Assembly: GCA_002270465.1 (NCBI GenBank) | Contig: NQOF01000007.1 | Coordinates: 124,001 to 188,000, forward strand | Direction of reading: 5' to 3' | From: Blautia hominis | GTDB taxonomy: Bacteria; Bacillota; Clostridia; Lachnospirales; Lachnospiraceae | DNA: 64,000 nt | Shown here: in pieces, positions 8,693-16,696 of the stretch | Layout of the letters: every line of letters starts with the position of its first letter | How positions within the stretch are numbered: position 1 is the stretch's first letter | The notes under the pieces: generated by a model | Seen by the model: the letters and a program-made list of their open reading frames with translations, nothing else | What the model was told of the DNA's origin: nothing | Database searches by the model: none | Made by a program: the position numbers and the translations under genes

Positions 8693-9016
8693 TTAATAGT
8701 TGTACTCTGAGGATGTGTTGTTTTTAGAAGAGTTTTTGCTGTTGGAAGAAGACTCATTCTGTGAGTTTCTTGTTCCGCAGTTCTCTGTTCCGTTTTTGTT
8801 TCCTGAATAGGAGTTCTTCTGAGAATTCTGGGAATTCTGAGAATTCTGAGAGTTCTGGGAGTTCTGAGAATTCTGGGAATTCTGAGAGTTCTGGGAGTTC
8901 TGGGAGTTCTGAGAGTTCTGAGAATTCTTGGAGTTCTGAGAGTTCTGAGAATTCTGGGAGTTATTTGCATTAGTGGATTTGTTGTTGCTTGACTCATTGC
9001 TATAATTTTTAGCCAT
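8693..9016 (-). CDS. small low-complexity protein with an (Asn-Ser-Gln)n tract
   Basis: 107 residues from ATG 9016, chosen because AGGAGG sits seven bases upstream; the frame stays open upstream to a weak GTG start at 9088. The protein is MAKNYSNESSNNKS, then about 16 consecutive Asn-Ser-Gln triplets (one Asn-Ser-Lys), then a Ser/Asn-rich tail ending SSEYNY. There is no signal peptide, membrane segment or known domain. The central tract is encoded by a nine-base tandem repeat (8815-8961). Composition is prion-like and intrinsically disordered. I do not recognise the family. Function is unknown. Confidence 0.6.
   Translation of the reverse strand: MAKNYSNESSNNKSTNANNSQNSQNSQNSKNSQNSQNSQNSQNSQNSQNSQNSQNSQNSQNSQNSQKNSYSGNKNGTENCGTRNSQNESSSNSKNSSKNNTSSEYNY
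8815..8961. repeat. nine-base coding minisatellite, about 16 units
   Basis: On the plus strand the unit is close to (A/G)(A/G)(A)TTCTG(A/G)G. Units differ mainly by A/G changes at synonymous positions, which suggests selection for the encoded Ser-Gln-Asn period over DNA identity. Replication slippage would change the length by whole triplets and keep the frame. Confidence 0.9.
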
Positions 9017-9251
9017 GACTTTACCTCCTGGTTGTACATTTTTATTTACAGTCTTATTATGTCTTTTCTGCCCCAAAATATTCGCCACTGTTCAATTCTT
9101 CTTCTTTTCGTCAATTTATCCGGCTAAAATCATTAATATTTCCTTTTGTTATGCGTATCTCGTCAAAAAAGGATTGCATTTTTTTTCCTTTTATATTATA
9201 ATATGGGTTGTAAAAAGAATTTACCCTTCAAAAATTTTTTTTACATTATAA

Positions 9252-9338
9252 CCCCTTATTTAATTATTTATACTCCCCTCGAAACACCCTGTAGCTCCCC
9301 TACAGGGTGTTTCTCTGTCTATTTATAAGGGGTTGGGG
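9252..9338 (+). repeat. 87-bp inverted repeat, left copy
   Basis: Exact reverse complement of 11271-11357 over all 87 bases. Each copy contains an inner hairpin with 14-base arms (GAAACACCCTGTAG and its complement) and a CTCCC loop, and its ends are CCCCTTAT...ATAAGGGG, so the repeat is itself nearly palindromic. The pair encloses the AAA/PD-(D/E)XK gene and an integrase remnant. Confidence 0.95.
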
Positions 9339-9398
9339 GATTTCTGTGATTTACATCTCTGGGATGTGAGTGATCACAGGAGAGTTTTTACACCACTT

Positions 9399-9508
9399 TT
9401 ACACCACTAAGCATTTATGGAGCATGGTTATACTTGTGTGGCCCAGAGTTCCTGCATAACCTTAGGCGGGATTCCGTTCTCCAGACCTCTGGCAGCGAAT
9501 GTATGCAG
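9399..9508 (-). pseudogene. tyrosine recombinase (integrase) C-terminal remnant, frameshifted
   Basis: On the minus strand one frame reads LHTFAARGLENGIPPKVMQE. The next frame, entered by what looks like a one-base deletion, reads LGHTSITML. Together they match the integrase block 'RHTFATRGLENGIPPKVMQELLGHTSITMT'-type: the catalytic-region His, the family helix and the 'LLGH' box. The catalytic Tyr region is absent, and nothing upstream encodes the rest, because the AAA gene's stop lies only about 15 bases away. It is therefore a fragment left by an older mobile element. Confidence 0.6.
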
Positions 9509-9520
9509 TCCCTTTGCTTA

Positions 9521-11140
9521 TCACTCTCCATTTACAATCAATACCTTTTTCCCCTGAAAAGCAAATCCATATTTATAAATTCTTTCTCGGCAGATTCCTT
9601 TTGCTTCCAAAGAAGCGGCATAATCCCTTTCTTCAATCTGGTGCAGTGCTGACCGGGCGGTATCATCCAAATCTTTTTCTTTCCTATCCTGAACTTTGAA
9701 CTCTAGAATCATTGCCGCCTCATTTAAGTCTCTCGGCTCCATCATAACGTCATAGCGGCCAAAACCACTTTCCCGGTTAGATGTAATCACATAGCGATTT
9801 TCCAACTCAACCATAAGGCCCAGAACAAATCCATGATAGAACCGTTCCGGTTCACATTCTTCAGATGGCTGGCTTCCGCTGTCAAAAAAACTAAAAGTCG
9901 TTAGGGCAACACGATTCATATAAACATTCATGGCTTCCACATCATTTTTCAGCAATGCCTGAATGAAGCCATTGTAATTAGATGAAGTCGGGGAAAACCA
10001 GTCCCTTACCATATTTCGGAACATAATCATAACTTCGAGATTTGTAATTCCTAATGTATAGTCCTGTTTCCAATACTCATACAAAGAATCCTGTACTTTT
10101 GTTCCGCACACTTTTAAATATCCGCTGGCAAGCAACAGGCTCCATATTGCTTTCTCGTCAAAATCCAGCTGGTCGTATACAATCTGCTCGTCGACTTCTG
10201 TAGTAATGGTCTCCCCAGTTAATAACCGCTCAAACGCCTCCTTTATCTGTCCCGTTCCCTTCTGGATCTGGCTACTGATCAGTCGGTTACTGCTGGTATT
10301 AGCCCAGTATGGACCTGCATTATGGCTTTTCAGATAATTAATGATTGACCACGGATTATATATATCTTCTTGATTTCCAAACCTGAAGCCGTCATACCAT
10401 CGCTTAACTTCGTCTTTCCGGTCATACAATCCATACTCCTGCAAGGCCTCATCCACTTCTGCTTCTGTAAATCCGAAGACATCCGCATATTGATTTGACG
10501 TGGTCGTTATCATGATTAGATTATTCAAATCTGAAAAAATAGATTCTTTACTAACTCTGGTAATTCCTGTCATAATAGCACGTTCCATATACGGATTATT
10601 CTTAAAAGTTGCATTAAACAGGCTTCTGTTAAATGACACCAATTCGTCCCAATATCCTCCAACATAAGCTTCCTGCATAGGCGTATCATATTCATCTAAA
10701 AGAATGATCACTTTCTTACCATAATATCGGTAAAGATAATCCGATAACCGATGTATTGCTAAAGAAGCCTCATACTCCTCCATATCAGCCGATACACTTA
10801 AAAAATACTCTTTTTCTTTTGCATTTAGAACACTGTCTTTCAGCAGAAAATCATATTTATTGTATAATAACTGAATCAAAATACATATTTTCTTCTTCAC
10901 TTCGCTGTAGGAAGTCTCCTTAATAGTGGAAAAGCTCAATGCAATCACTGGGTATGTTCCCTGGAGCTCCCGATATTTTTCTTCCTTCCATATATTCATT
11001 CCATGAAAGATATCTGTCCCGGCGTAATTCACCGAGAAGAACTGTTCCACCATACTGAGAGTCAGTGTTTTTCCAAAGCGCCTCGGACGTGTGATCAGCG
11101 TAACATCATCTTTCTCTTCCCACCAATCCTTTATGAACAT
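9521..11140 (-). CDS. AAA-ATPase-like / PD-(D/E)XK nuclease protein, 5'-truncated copy
   Basis: 539 residues from ATG 11140. A Walker A-like 'RPRRFGKTLTLSMVEQFF' is near residue 20 and Walker B 'VIILLDEYDTPMQEA' follows; together they mark the AAA-ATPase-like (DUF1703-type) domain. The C-terminal PD-(D/E)XK nuclease part has 'GFGRYDVMMEP' and 'AMILEFKVQ' (D...ExK). It is a clear paralogue of the intact gene at 44867, but the N-terminal segment is lost: homology starts at 'VDKT', upstream of which the frame reads unrelated VSHPLDCT and then a stop. No good ribosome site precedes the ATG. It lies inside perfect 87-bp inverted repeats. It may be a decaying copy or may start internally. Confidence 0.75.
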   Translation of the reverse strand: MFIKDWWEEKDDVTLITRPRRFGKTLTLSMVEQFFSVNYAGTDIFHGMNIWKEEKYRELQGTYPVIALSFSTIKETSYSEVKKKICILIQLLYNKYDFLLKDSVLNAKEKEYFLSVSADMEEYEASLAIHRLSDYLYRYYGKKVIILLDEYDTPMQEAYVGGYWDELVSFNRSLFNATFKNNPYMERAIMTGITRVSKESIFSDLNNLIMITTTSNQYADVFGFTEAEVDEALQEYGLYDRKDEVKRWYDGFRFGNQEDIYNPWSIINYLKSHNAGPYWANTSSNRLISSQIQKGTGQIKEAFERLLTGETITTEVDEQIVYDQLDFDEKAIWSLLLASGYLKVCGTKVQDSLYEYWKQDYTLGITNLEVMIMFRNMVRDWFSPTSSNYNGFIQALLKNDVEAMNVYMNRVALTTFSFFDSGSQPSEECEPERFYHGFVLGLMVELENRYVITSNRESGFGRYDVMMEPRDLNEAAMILEFKVQDRKEKDLDDTARSALHQIEERDYAASLEAKGICRERIYKYGFAFQGKKVLIVNGE

Positions 11141-11270
11141 GGTCTTATCAACTGTACAGTCTAAGGGATGGCTTACTTACGTCAAGGATGGTGAGGCTGC
11201 CGTTACCACAGGTGAAAGCCGCAGACTACGGGGGCGGCCAGGCGAGTTCCGAAATATGGTAAGCAAGTAT
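11141..11270. other. unassigned spacer between the truncated AAA gene and the right inverted repeat
   Basis: Where the paralogue would carry its first 30 or so codons, this copy has unrelated sequence. No frame on either strand matches a family I recognise. A plus-strand frame is open into the repeat but has no start signal. It marks a recombination junction. Confidence 0.4.
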
Positions 11271-11357
11271 CCCCAACCCCTTATAAATAGACAGAGAAAC
11301 ACCCTGTAGGGGAGCTACAGGGTGTTTCGAGGGGAGTATAAATAATTAAATAAGGGG
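11271..11357 (-). repeat. 87-bp inverted repeat, right copy
   Basis: Perfect inverted partner of 9252-9338; see that entry. The flanking bases differ on the two sides and no target-site duplication is obvious. Confidence 0.95.
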
Positions 11358-11561
11358 ATGATCAACTAGCTGTTCAAGTAGAGTAAAAGAGGCAAAGTAT
11401 GCATATAATCCTTTAAATTTACAGAAATCCTCTAATGTCTTAGGCGTATATCTGCATATTCTATGAACTTGTCATACATCGTCCATTTGTGATACATAGG
11501 GACATAAAAGTGTATATTCGTAGCTCATACGGTAAAATCATGTTCCCCCCATCACATCTGC
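11358..11561 (-). other. non-coding or decayed region right of the inverted-repeat cassette
   Basis: On the minus strand there are short open stretches in different frames (for example MYHKWTMYDKFIEYADIRLR, then KFKGLYAYFASFTLLEQLVD after a frame change). They read like a degraded protein gene but match no family I can name. Confidence 0.25.
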
Positions 11562-11600
11562 AAAAAAATTCCGCAGGAGCTTTTCATCACCCCCGCGGAA
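11562..11600 (-). terminator. rho-independent terminator of the mannoside operon
   Basis: Minus strand: TTCCGCGGGG...CTCCTGCGGAA stem followed by seven T, starting about 12 bases after the SIS gene stop. Confidence 0.75.
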
Positions 11601-11612
11601 GTTTTCAAACTA

Positions 11613-12242
11613 TTATCCAAAAACGGCCTCCTCCAGCATGGCACACAGCGTATGATACAGGGGCAGGGTATACTCCTGAACACGGTACGTCTCTGCTGAC
11701 GGCATCCGAAAACAAATATCACAGTATTTTGAGAGCACGGATTCCTTCTCCCCTGTGATTCCCAATACTTTCATCCCTTTTACTTTCGCGGTCTTTGCGC
11801 CCTCCACAATATTTGCAGAGTTTCCGGATGTAGTGATAGCTATGAGCACATCCCCCTTTTGTCCGTAAGCATAAACCTGCTGCGCGAATATCATGTCAAA
11901 GGAGGTATCATTTCCCACAGCTGTCATCAAAGACGTATAGCTGTTGAGGGAAATAGCGGGAATTCCCTGCTGCAGCCTACCGGATAAGGTCTCTCCCCCT
12001 TCCAGGTTCCTGAATTTTTCCTTCTCCTCATCCGGCAGTTCGCGCTTCAGCAGAAAGCCTTTCATCAGTTCTCCTACAATATGTTCCGAATCCGATGCAC
12101 TGCCTCCATTTCCGCAGACCAGTATCTTTCCACCGCTTCGGCAGCTCTGCAGGAGCAGTTCAAAAGCTGCCCAGACAGGCTGGTCCCTCAAAACAGGATA
12201 ATCCTCCCGGAATTTTTCATACACTGCATACTCTCTGCCCAT
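11613..12242 (-). CDS. SIS-domain sugar isomerase-like protein (GmhA/DiaA type)
   Basis: 209 residues. Start ATG 12242 is chosen because GGGAGGG lies five bases upstream; a longer frame reaches 12284. The single SIS domain has 'ILVCGNGGSASDSEHIVGEL', where Gly-Asn-Gly-Gly-Ser-Ala-Ser is the phosphosugar-binding loop, and 'VLIAITTSGNSANIVEGAKTA'. This is the phosphoheptose isomerase/DiaA subgroup. It overlaps the ROK kinase gene end by 26 bases and is last of the mannoside operon. In this setting it may act on a phosphorylated sugar made by the kinase, but the substrate is inference. Confidence 0.8.
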   Translation of the reverse strand: MGREYAVYEKFREDYPVLRDQPVWAAFELLLQSCRSGGKILVCGNGGSASDSEHIVGELMKGFLLKRELPDEEKEKFRNLEGGETLSGRLQQGIPAISLNSYTSLMTAVGNDTSFDMIFAQQVYAYGQKGDVLIAITTSGNSANIVEGAKTAKVKGMKVLGITGEKESVLSKYCDICFRMPSAETYRVQEYTLPLYHTLCAMLEEAVFG

Positions 12243-13230
12243 TTTTCCCTCCCTGGATCGCCACGGAAAGTGCCGCATAATCACCGATCTTATTTCCCAG
12301 TTTAGCGGGCACGATCCTGCATCCTTCTCTTGAAATAGCCAAGGCCTCCTGCTCGATCACTCTCTGCGCACATGGCCATAACAGATCTTCACTTCTTTCG
12401 TAGACACTGCCCAGCACAATGATCTCCGGATTCAGAATATCTATGAGGATCGCAAGTCCCCTTCCCAGATAATATCCACTGGTTTCATAGATATCAAGCG
12501 CCAGAGGGTCACCACCCTTGGCAGCAAGAGCTACCGTTTTAGCAGACAATTCCTCAATCTGTTCAAAGCTCGGGCAAAAAGACGGGCGTTCACCTATCTG
12601 CAGCTTCTCCAGCACCTTCATCCTGGCGATCTGGGCAATTCCTCCGCCGCTGCAGAACCCTTCAAAAGAGCCGGATTTGCCAAACCCCACAGGGCCGCTC
12701 TCTGTCATTCTCACATGTCCGACTTCCCCGGCCATATTGTTAGCGCCATTATACAGTTTTCCATCCAGGATAAGGCCGGCGCCCATACCTGTGCCATATG
12801 TAAGGAATATCACATGCTGATACCCTCTGGCTGCCCCGAATTTCCATTCCGCCAGCGCACAGGCGTTGGCATCATTCTGTATGTATGCGGGAACCTGAAA
12901 CTCCTTTTCCATAATATCCACAATAGGTATATTATCCCATCCATATAAATTGGGGGGATTCTTCACCACCCCCTTTATATGATCCAAGGGGCCTCCGCAG
13001 CTTATGCCTATTGCCTGCAGCCGCTCTGTCTGAATATGGTTTTTCCCAAGCAGTGCCCGGACTGCACCAAATAAATCCCGGATCACACAATCCGGCCCTC
13101 TCTTAGCCTCGGTAGCAAAGCATACTCTGTCCAACACCCGGCAGTCCTCATCCGCTTTTCCAGCTTCACCCAGCACCACTGCGCATTTTGTGCCGCCTAT
13201 ATCAATACCGATCACATAGTCGTCTTTCAT
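12217..13230 (-). CDS. ROK-family sugar kinase
   Basis: 337 residues. The ATP phosphate-binding motif is 'GIDIGGTKCAVVL' (residues 8-20). 'GISCGGPLDHIKGVVKNPPN' is the sugar-proximal segment, 'VPAYIQNDANACALAEW' includes the catalytic Asp, and 'TYGTGMGAGLILDGKLYNGANNMAGEVGH' is the second phosphate loop and ROK helix with the Glu-Val-Gly-His sugar contact. The usual ROK zinc cluster CxCGxxGC is missing; the position reads 'GFGKSGSFEGFCSGGGI'. It probably phosphorylates a hexose (mannose or similar) released by the neighbouring GH38 enzyme. It has no N-terminal helix-turn-helix, so it is a kinase and not a repressor. Confidence 0.85.
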   Translation of the reverse strand: MKDDYVIGIDIGGTKCAVVLGEAGKADEDCRVLDRVCFATEAKRGPDCVIRDLFGAVRALLGKNHIQTERLQAIGISCGGPLDHIKGVVKNPPNLYGWDNIPIVDIMEKEFQVPAYIQNDANACALAEWKFGAARGYQHVIFLTYGTGMGAGLILDGKLYNGANNMAGEVGHVRMTESGPVGFGKSGSFEGFCSGGGIAQIARMKVLEKLQIGERPSFCPSFEQIEELSAKTVALAAKGGDPLALDIYETSGYYLGRGLAILIDILNPEIIVLGSVYERSEDLLWPCAQRVIEQEALAISREGCRIVPAKLGNKIGDYAALSVAIQGGKNGQRVCSV

Positions 13231-13264
13231 AGTTCAATCTCCTCGCAGGCATTCTTTTGGCGCA

Positions 13265-15697
13265 TCATTCTTCCCATTCCAGGAAATTCACCTTGGCTGG
13301 CTCTGCATCCACAGATTCACTGACCAAAAATGTTTTGATCTCATACGGTTTAAACTCCGCATGAATGGTTTTTTCAAGGAAATGCAGACAGATCTCAGCC
13401 TGACACGCCTTTCCCTCTGTCTCATAAAGCCTGACAATATATCCCCTGTCTTTCTCCGCCTTTTTCAGGGCAGACAGCACCACATGGGACTCACTCACTG
13501 TCAAGAGTTCTGCCTTCTGGGGATAGTCACCTTTGTGATACGTCTCTATCACTGTGACACAGGGCTGGTTTAATTCTTCTGCCCGCTGCACCAAATGTGC
13601 CTCTTTCCCGGTTCCCAGATGGGGAACGATGGTATAACAGAAATTCTGTATTCCCTGGTCTGTGAACTGATAGTCATCCTCCTCCTCATCCAGAATATAA
13701 GGATTATGATGTGCATACACAGGACTTCTTAAAACTGTCATTTCCATGCAGTTGTGCTCCATACAGGCACTGTATTTACAGTCATTTAAAATACCCACTC
13801 CACAGATCACCTTATGATTGTCCTCCTGCATTCCTGATAGATCCATCCAGCGCTGTACCGGTTCCTCCTCCCCGTTGCAGGCCTTCTCAATACAGCCAAA
13901 TGGAATTTCGTATATTCCTCTGTACTGGTCCAGCGCAACCGGGAACTGGATTTTTACACAGCGGAATTTTTCCTGCCAGTTGATCTTTGCAGAAACCCTG
14001 ACAGAACTGTCTTCCTTATATAATGTATAAATCTGTACCAGTGTGGAATTTTTGTATTTGCTGATGACCCGGATACTGCTCCTTACCGGCCCATCCTCTG
14101 TCTTTTTCACGGACTGCGGGACAAAGAATCCCTCTGTCTCATGAAATCTGGTGACACCATGGCTCCACGTATCCGAATTGTCCTTAACTACCACAGCTCT
14201 TCCGAAAACCCCGTCACAGTATTCAATCTTGTTTTCCTTATCCCAGATTGAAACCATTGCCCCTGTCTTCTCCTCAAACTGGACACGGACTTTTTCATTT
14301 TCCAAAACCAGTGCGCCAGAGGTATGCTCCTGCTCCTGTTCCTGCTCCACTGCATAAATGCGGAACACAGCATAACCAAGGGAGGGCACACAAGCCTGAA
14401 ACACAATGCGGTTTCTTCCGTTCACCTTAGCGTCGGAAGAGATTTTTTGTGACGGTACCACATGGCCGCTGCTGTCTTTTACAATATAAGATTCACCCCT
14501 GCAGGAATTGCCGAACATTCCTGTCTCCACTTCCACGTATTCCTCCACTTCCCATCCATGGGGATTAAACACCACTGCCGGCAGCATATTCTCTTCCTGC
14601 TCAATCCCAATATGGAAGGAGATGGCCTGCAGGCTGTTATTCTCGTTTCTGGCTGCGATGGAAAGCGCCTCCCCGAATTCATTTCCGGTATCTTCATATG
14701 CCTTTTGGATACTGGTCCCTGCCAGGATATCATGGAACTGGTTAAACAGGACACGCTTCCATCCCTCTGTCAGTCCCTCCGTATAGCCATGTCCGGTGAT
14801 AAGCTTTGACATAACAGAAAATTTCTCTGCCCTCAAAAGAGCATTCTCCGCCTTCCTGTTGTAACGCTTCACCTGAGATTCCGCACTGTAACAGCCACTG
14901 GAATGATGCTGCAAATCTCCATGTACCACCGGAAGTTCATATTTTCTTTCCCTGAGTTTCTCAAAGTAAAAATCCGGGTCAGCAAAGACGATCTGAACGT
15001 CATCCCATTCCTTTTGAAGCTTTTTCACAGTCTCAATATTTTCGATGGTTGGGCCGCCTCCATGGTTTCCCACACCATAAAAACACATCAGCTCATCTAC
15101 ACCGGCGTCAAACTCTTCCTTGCAAGCCCTCATATGGTCCTCCAGCCTGCCGAACGTACAGTAGGAAAATGGAAGACGAAAAGCGTGCACCTTTGAACCG
15201 TCATCTGATTCCCAGATAAAATTTCTGGCGGGCAGCCCCTTTTCATGAGGCCCCGGGCGCATAAACACATAATTTTCCATGCCCGACAGCTTCAAGATCT
15301 GAGGCATCATACCCTGATGTCCAAAGCTGTCCACATTATATCCGGTTTTGGCAGTCACACCAAATTTCTCTTTAAAATAATTCTGGGCAAGCAGAGCATG
15401 GCGGGCAAACGATTCCCCACAGGGGATATTGCAGTCCGGCTGCACCCACCAGCCCCCGCAGATCACCCAGCGACCTTCCCGGACTCTCTTTTCAATCTCC
15501 GCAAACATCTCCGCATCATTTTTTTCGATCCACTCATAAAACTGCGCGGAGCTTGACGTAAATATTACATCCTCATATTCACTCAGCCGTTCCAGCGCTG
15601 ATCTGCAGGTGGCTTTATTTTCCTGGAATCCCTCCTGCCACGGCCAAAGCCATACAGGGTCCAGATGCGCATTTCCGATCATATACAATTTCTTCAT
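13265..15697 (-). CDS. alpha-mannosidase, glycoside hydrolase family 38
   Basis: 810 residues, no signal peptide. The catalytic domain begins 'GNAHLDPVWLWPW' with zinc ligands His11 and Asp13. 'GYNVDSFGHQG' contains the nucleophile Asp123. 'FYGVGNHGGGP' holds a further conserved zinc-site His, and 'LFNQFHDILAGTSIQKAY' is the GH38 middle-domain hallmark. Beta-sandwich domains follow. It would hydrolyse alpha-mannosides in the cytoplasm after uptake by the ABC transporter encoded directly upstream. The gene lies in a six-gene operon: binding protein, two permeases, GH38, ROK kinase, SIS protein. Confidence 0.95.
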   Translation of the reverse strand: MKKLYMIGNAHLDPVWLWPWQEGFQENKATCRSALERLSEYEDVIFTSSSAQFYEWIEKNDAEMFAEIEKRVREGRWVICGGWWVQPDCNIPCGESFARHALLAQNYFKEKFGVTAKTGYNVDSFGHQGMMPQILKLSGMENYVFMRPGPHEKGLPARNFIWESDDGSKVHAFRLPFSYCTFGRLEDHMRACKEEFDAGVDELMCFYGVGNHGGGPTIENIETVKKLQKEWDDVQIVFADPDFYFEKLRERKYELPVVHGDLQHHSSGCYSAESQVKRYNRKAENALLRAEKFSVMSKLITGHGYTEGLTEGWKRVLFNQFHDILAGTSIQKAYEDTGNEFGEALSIAARNENNSLQAISFHIGIEQEENMLPAVVFNPHGWEVEEYVEVETGMFGNSCRGESYIVKDSSGHVVPSQKISSDAKVNGRNRIVFQACVPSLGYAVFRIYAVEQEQEQEHTSGALVLENEKVRVQFEEKTGAMVSIWDKENKIEYCDGVFGRAVVVKDNSDTWSHGVTRFHETEGFFVPQSVKKTEDGPVRSSIRVISKYKNSTLVQIYTLYKEDSSVRVSAKINWQEKFRCVKIQFPVALDQYRGIYEIPFGCIEKACNGEEEPVQRWMDLSGMQEDNHKVICGVGILNDCKYSACMEHNCMEMTVLRSPVYAHHNPYILDEEEDDYQFTDQGIQNFCYTIVPHLGTGKEAHLVQRAEELNQPCVTVIETYHKGDYPQKAELLTVSESHVVLSALKKAEKDRGYIVRLYETEGKACQAEICLHFLEKTIHAEFKPYEIKTFLVSESVDAEPAKVNFLEWEE

Positions 15698-15730
15698 AAT
15701 TGTAACCTCCCAATCTTAGAAATATAGATA

Positions 15731-15836
15731 TTACGGTCCTTACGCTTCCATCCTCAAGCCCGTCGGTACGATCAGCCCGGGATGCTCCGTATCTGTGCAT
15801 GGGGAAGCGTGCTGCCTGCAGCGGAGTGAACCGTAA
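15731..15836. repeat. imperfect palindromic intergenic element
   Basis: Ends TTACGGT...ACCGTAA and inner arms ACGCTTCC...GGAAGCGT make an imperfect hairpin of about 106 bases between the second permease and GH38 genes. It is not clearly related to the 130-bp repeat family found elsewhere in the window. Possible mRNA-processing or stability element within the operon. Confidence 0.4.
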
Positions 15837-15853
15837 CGTGCAGGTGATTGCAG

Positions 15854-16684
15854 TCAGCCTTTTGAGGCTCCGGTCATTGCAAATCCCTTTGACATATAGT
15901 TTTGTGAGAAGAAATATAAAACAAATACAGGAAGCATATAGACAATGGAATAAGCCGCCAATTGTCCGTAGATAACCTGTCCGCGTTCCCCAAAGAAACG
16001 GTAAATATTCACGGCAGCCGGTATTTTCTCTGTGGACTGCAGCAAAATCAGCGGTACAAAAAAGTTTCCCCAGCTCCCCACAAACGTGAACATGGCAACT
16101 GTAAATAATCCGGGAAGCATCAGCGGCAGCACCACATGTATCATACTCTTGACTGCGGACGCACCGTCAATCCACGCCGCCTCCTCCAGATCAACGGAAA
16201 CCCCGTCCAGAAAATTTTTCATCATCCAGATGCCATAGGGAAGCCCTGATGCTGAAAGGAAGATAATAGTTCCCCCCAAGGAATCAACCAGTTTCATCAT
16301 AATAAACATCTGATAAACAGGCACCATCACCGCTGTGATGGGAATAGAGGTCAAAAACAGCATCCCCATGGTGATCTTCTGTCCTGTCTTCAGCTCATAT
16401 CTTGACAGGGGATATGCTGCCAGCAGGGAACACACCAGAACAATACCTGTCTGTACAACAGAAATAAACAAACTGTTCAGGAAACCCCTCTGGTTTTTGG
16501 CATCTGTGAGGATAACCCTGAAATTTTCAACACTCATATGCTTCGGCACTGCGAACGCCTGACTGGCTTCCGGATTAAATGCAGCAAATACCAGCCACAG
16601 GAGTGGAAGCAAAAATGCGCCTGCAATTATCAGCAAGATCATATAGGGAATGATTTTCTGTACGTTTTTCTTGTTTTTCTTCAT
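15854..16684 (-). CDS. carbohydrate ABC transporter permease, MalG/CUT1 type
   Basis: 276 residues with about six membrane segments. The cytoplasmic EAA loop reads 'VDLEEAAWIDGASAVKSMIHVVLPLMLP', matching the CUT1 consensus EAAxIDGAS...P, which docks to the ATPase. It pairs with the MalF-type permease encoded 12 bases upstream. No ATPase gene is in the operon; a shared MsmK/UgpC-type ATPase elsewhere is likely. Confidence 0.93.
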   Translation of the reverse strand: MKKNKKNVQKIIPYMILLIIAGAFLLPLLWLVFAAFNPEASQAFAVPKHMSVENFRVILTDAKNQRGFLNSLFISVVQTGIVLVCSLLAAYPLSRYELKTGQKITMGMLFLTSIPITAVMVPVYQMFIMMKLVDSLGGTIIFLSASGLPYGIWMMKNFLDGVSVDLEEAAWIDGASAVKSMIHVVLPLMLPGLFTVAMFTFVGSWGNFFVPLILLQSTEKIPAAVNIYRFFGERGQVIYGQLAAYSIVYMLPVFVLYFFSQNYMSKGFAMTGASKG

Positions 16685-16696
16685 GATGCTCCCCTC

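Noticed and set aside
8815-8961. Possible CRISPR-like array because of regular repeats
   Set aside because: Units are nine bases with no spacers, and they encode a periodic protein tract.
8761-8973. Plus-strand frame rich in Ser/Glu/Asn/Gly
   Set aside because: Mirror image of the nine-base repeat; the minus-strand frame has AGGAGG and a proper start, this one does not.
11091-11309. Plus-strand frame running into the right 87-bp repeat
   Set aside because: It begins inside the AAA gene on the other strand and has no ribosome site.
9252-11357. Complete insertion sequence
   Set aside because: No transposase; the enclosed gene is an ATPase-nuclease family member whose intact paralogue has no such repeats.
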